Source of the DNA: Pseudomonadota bacterium
GTDB taxonomy: Bacteria > Desulfobacterota > Syntrophia > Syntrophales > JADFWA01
Assembly (NCBI GenBank): GCA_015222855.1
Contig: JADFWA010000127.1
Span: 1 to 7,922, forward strand
DNA: 7,922 nucleotides
Reading direction: 5' to 3'
The translations under genes and the position numbers were made by a program. Position 1 is the first letter of the stretch, and the number at the start of each line of letters is the position of its first letter. Below are positions 6,629-7,922 of the stretch, piece by piece. Below the pieces are notes generated by a model. It was not told where the DNA came from and searched no databases. It was given only the letters and a program-made list of their open reading frames with translations.

Positions 6629-7597
6629 ATGAAAACATTGAAAATATCCATATTTGTCTGTCTTGTGGCGGTGTTTCTGTCGGTTTCGCTGAATGCCAGA
6701 GTTACGGACAGGATCGTTGCCATCGTGAATGATGAAGTTATAACACTTTCCGAACTGAACAGCGCCTTTGAACCCCATTTGAAAAAGATAGAAAAAACTT
6801 ACAAAGGGGATAACAAGGAAAAGGTTATTGCAGAGACCGGGCGGGCGATGTTGAATAAGATGGTTGATGATATCCTGGTAAGGCAGGAGGCGAAAAAGCT
6901 GGGGATTGTCGTGAAAGAGGAAGACGTGATGGAGACTATCGGGGATATGTTCGCCAGAAGAAATATCAGTATGGAAGACTTTATGAAGATTCTCGCCAGG
7001 GAGGGGAGCAGTTTCGAGGCGTACAAGAGAGATGTTAAGGAACACCTGATGAAGGTCAGGCTGGTAGGGAGAAATATAAAATCCAAAGTTTCCGTTACCG
7101 ATGAGGAGATCGGGGATTATTATAGCAGGCACAGGGAAGATTATGAGGGTGAGGAAGCGGTCAGGATAAAGCAGATACTTATTATTATCCCGAGGGATTG
7201 CGGTAAAAAAAAGAAGCTAAAACTTAAAGCGGAAGCCGGGATGATACACAAGAGATTGAAAAAAGGTGAATCCTTTGAGATGCTGGCGAGCGAATATTCC
7301 CAGGGGCCGGCTGCAAAGATTGGCGGTGACCTCGGTTTTGTCGAAAAAGGGATGATGTTTCCAGAGGTGGACGAGGCTGCCTTCAGCCTGGAAAATGGTG
7401 AGATAAGTGACGTTATCGAATCCCGGGTAGGTTTTCATATTCTCAAGGTCATAGACAGAAAAGGTGCAGGTATAAAGTCGCTCGAATCGGTTCGTGAGGA
7501 GATCACAGATATAATAGGCAGGGTGAAGATTGAGAAGAAGTTTTATGAGTGGATTGAGGAACTGAGGAAGAAATCCTACGTAGAGACAAGGCTGTAA
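6629..7597 (+). CDS. surA: SurA-like periplasmic chaperone with one parvulin domain
   Basis: This is a periplasmic chaperone and peptidyl-prolyl isomerase of the SurA group, expected to escort outer-membrane proteins. I choose ATG at 6629 (322 residues): GGTAGG at 6618-6623 is five bases upstream, whereas the in-frame GTG at 6623 would overlap it. Residues 1-23 are a type I signal peptide with likely cleavage after SLNA, before RVTDR. The SurA_N signature IVAIVNDEVITLSEL lies at 29-43, with the helical chaperone region to about 155. One parvulin domain spans about 177-275, with GGDLGFVEKGMMFPEVDEAAF (232-252) and VGFHILKV (267-274). E. coli SurA (428 residues) has two parvulin domains, so this is a shorter form. 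As in its neighbour, the first core His is Gln (Gln182 in KQILI), while His270 is present. A basic insert (KKKKLKLK, 193-200) lies between the first strand and the first helix of that domain. The orthology behind the symbol is inferred from the N-terminal signature and context. Confidence 0.88.
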   Translation: MKTLKISIFVCLVAVFLSVSLNARVTDRIVAIVNDEVITLSELNSAFEPHLKKIEKTYKGDNKEKVIAETGRAMLNKMVDDILVRQEAKKLGIVVKEEDVMETIGDMFARRNISMEDFMKILAREGSSFEAYKRDVKEHLMKVRLVGRNIKSKVSVTDEEIGDYYSRHREDYEGEEAVRIKQILIIIPRDCGKKKKLKLKAEAGMIHKRLKKGESFEMLASEYSQGPAAKIGGDLGFVEKGMMFPEVDEAAFSLENGEISDVIESRVGFHILKVIDRKGAGIKSLESVREEITDIIGRVKIEKKFYEWIEELRKKSYVETRL

Positions 7598-7610
7598 TGT
7601 TTGAAGAAGG

Positions 7611-7746
7611 TGAAAGGTAAAGGGCTAAAGGCTAAAGGCAAAGGGAAAGATTGTAGATTGTAGGTTGGTTTGAGGAACGAAACCCAACACTTATCTTAAA
7701 ATTGACATAATTTCGCCACCTTTAACCCCTGACCCTTAACCTTTTA
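7611..7746. repeat. Heptamer inverted-array element C (surA-uvrA spacer)
   Basis: The left arm at 7611-7645 is TGAAAGG, TAAAGGG, CTAAAGG, CTAAAGG, CAAAGGG. The right arm at 7719-7746 is CCTTTAA, CCCCTGA, CCCTTAA, CCTTTTA. The centre (7646-7718) is longer than in elements A and B. It holds a doubled heptamer ATTGTAG (7650-7663) and a REP-like hairpin (7660-7689). It also holds a lone TTGACA (7702-7707) that could be the -35 of a uvrA promoter but has no convincing -10. The array begins 13 bases after the surA-like stop. With flanks, this is all the 172-base spacer contains, apart from the uvrA ribosome binding site. Confidence 0.82.
7660..7689. repeat. Single REP-like hairpin nested in element C
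   Basis: A GTAGG head (7660-7664) runs into an imperfect stem. GTTGG (7664-7668) pairs with CCAAC (7684-7688) and TTT (7669-7671) with AAA (7680-7682), with one bulged C at 7683 and an eight-base loop. The GTAGG head and stem-loop form match the two units before nadA, though the stem sequence differs. It looks like a third, slightly decayed member of the same kind of element. Confidence 0.5.
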
Positions 7747-7769
7747 CCCGCCCGAAGGGTGCTAAGTCC

Positions 7770-7922
7770 ATGGATTATATAAAAATAAGGGGTGCACAGC
7801 AGCACAACCTGAAAAATATAAATATTGACATTCCGAGAGATAAGCTTGTCGTAATAACCGGTGTCAGCGGTTCCGGCAAATCGTCCCTGGCCTTCGATAC
7901 AATCTATGCCGAAGGACAGAGA
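7770..7922 (+). CDS. uvrA: UvrABC excinuclease subunit A, N-terminal 51 codons (cut by right edge)
   Basis: UvrA is the ABC-type ATPase that finds DNA lesions and loads UvrB in nucleotide excision repair. The open frame from ATG at 7770 runs to the last base of the window. It begins [20 protein letters not shown], the typical UvrA N-terminus, followed by the first Walker A motif GVSGSGKSS (31-39) and [12 protein letters not shown] (40-51), which is close to invariant in UvrA. About 890 residues are missing if the protein has the usual length near 940. The ribosome binding site is probably AAGGGT (7755-7760), nine bases upstream. It follows mfd on the same strand, three genes on, which puts two partners of transcription-coupled repair in one cluster. 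No LexA-type operator is recognised upstream. Confidence 0.96.
   Translation, partial: MDYIKIRGAQQHNLKNINIDIPRDKLVVITGVSGSGKSSLAFDTIYAEGQR

Noticed and set aside
7702..7730. Promoter for uvrA based on TTGACA at 7702-7707
   Set aside because: No -10-like hexamer occurs 16-18 bases downstream; the expected place is C-rich repeat sequence. It was kept only as a remark under element C.

Overview
This is a housekeeping stretch of a bacterial chromosome. The base composition is moderate, and GTG is the probable start of one gene. The gene order and protein styles suggest a Gram-negative anaerobe of the Desulfobacterota (deltaproteobacterial) kind: a compact three-cysteine NadA, mfd followed by PpiC/SurA-type chaperones, and heptamer-rich spacers. 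That placement is inference from protein style and layout; no rRNA or other marker is present. A lipoprotein and a signal-peptide SurA-like chaperone imply a diderm envelope.

Layout. On the minus strand, 1-692 is the N-terminal 230 codons of moeA (molybdenum insertion into molybdopterin), running off the left edge. A 257-base divergent spacer follows, holding promoter-like sequence and a pair of head-to-head REP-like palindromes that ends just before the nadA ribosome binding site. Everything to the right is on the plus strand: nadA (quinolinate synthase), mfd (transcription-repair coupling factor), a parvulin-type lipoprotein, a SurA-like periplasmic parvulin, and the first 51 codons of uvrA, cut by the right edge.

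How the genes relate. Mfd and UvrA act in one pathway: Mfd removes RNA polymerase stalled at DNA damage and hands the lesion to UvrA(B). The two genes between them encode secreted folding factors. The mfd-lipoprotein junction is only 13 bases, so those two are almost certainly co-transcribed. The remaining plus-strand spacers (85 to 172 bases) may or may not interrupt the transcript.

The most unusual content is not coding. Three of the four plus-strand spacers (after nadA, after the lipoprotein gene and after the SurA-like gene) are built alike. Each has a purine-rich array of heptamers close to YTAAAGG beginning at or near the stop codon, then a short centre, then a complementary array close to CCTTTAR before the next gene. 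Each spacer is therefore a long imperfect inverted repeat. In two cases the repeat supplies the stop codon and last residues of the upstream gene. A third REP-like hairpin is nested in the last of these spacers. I see no defence system, CRISPR array, insertion-sequence transposase, tRNA or rRNA. All genes belong to known families.
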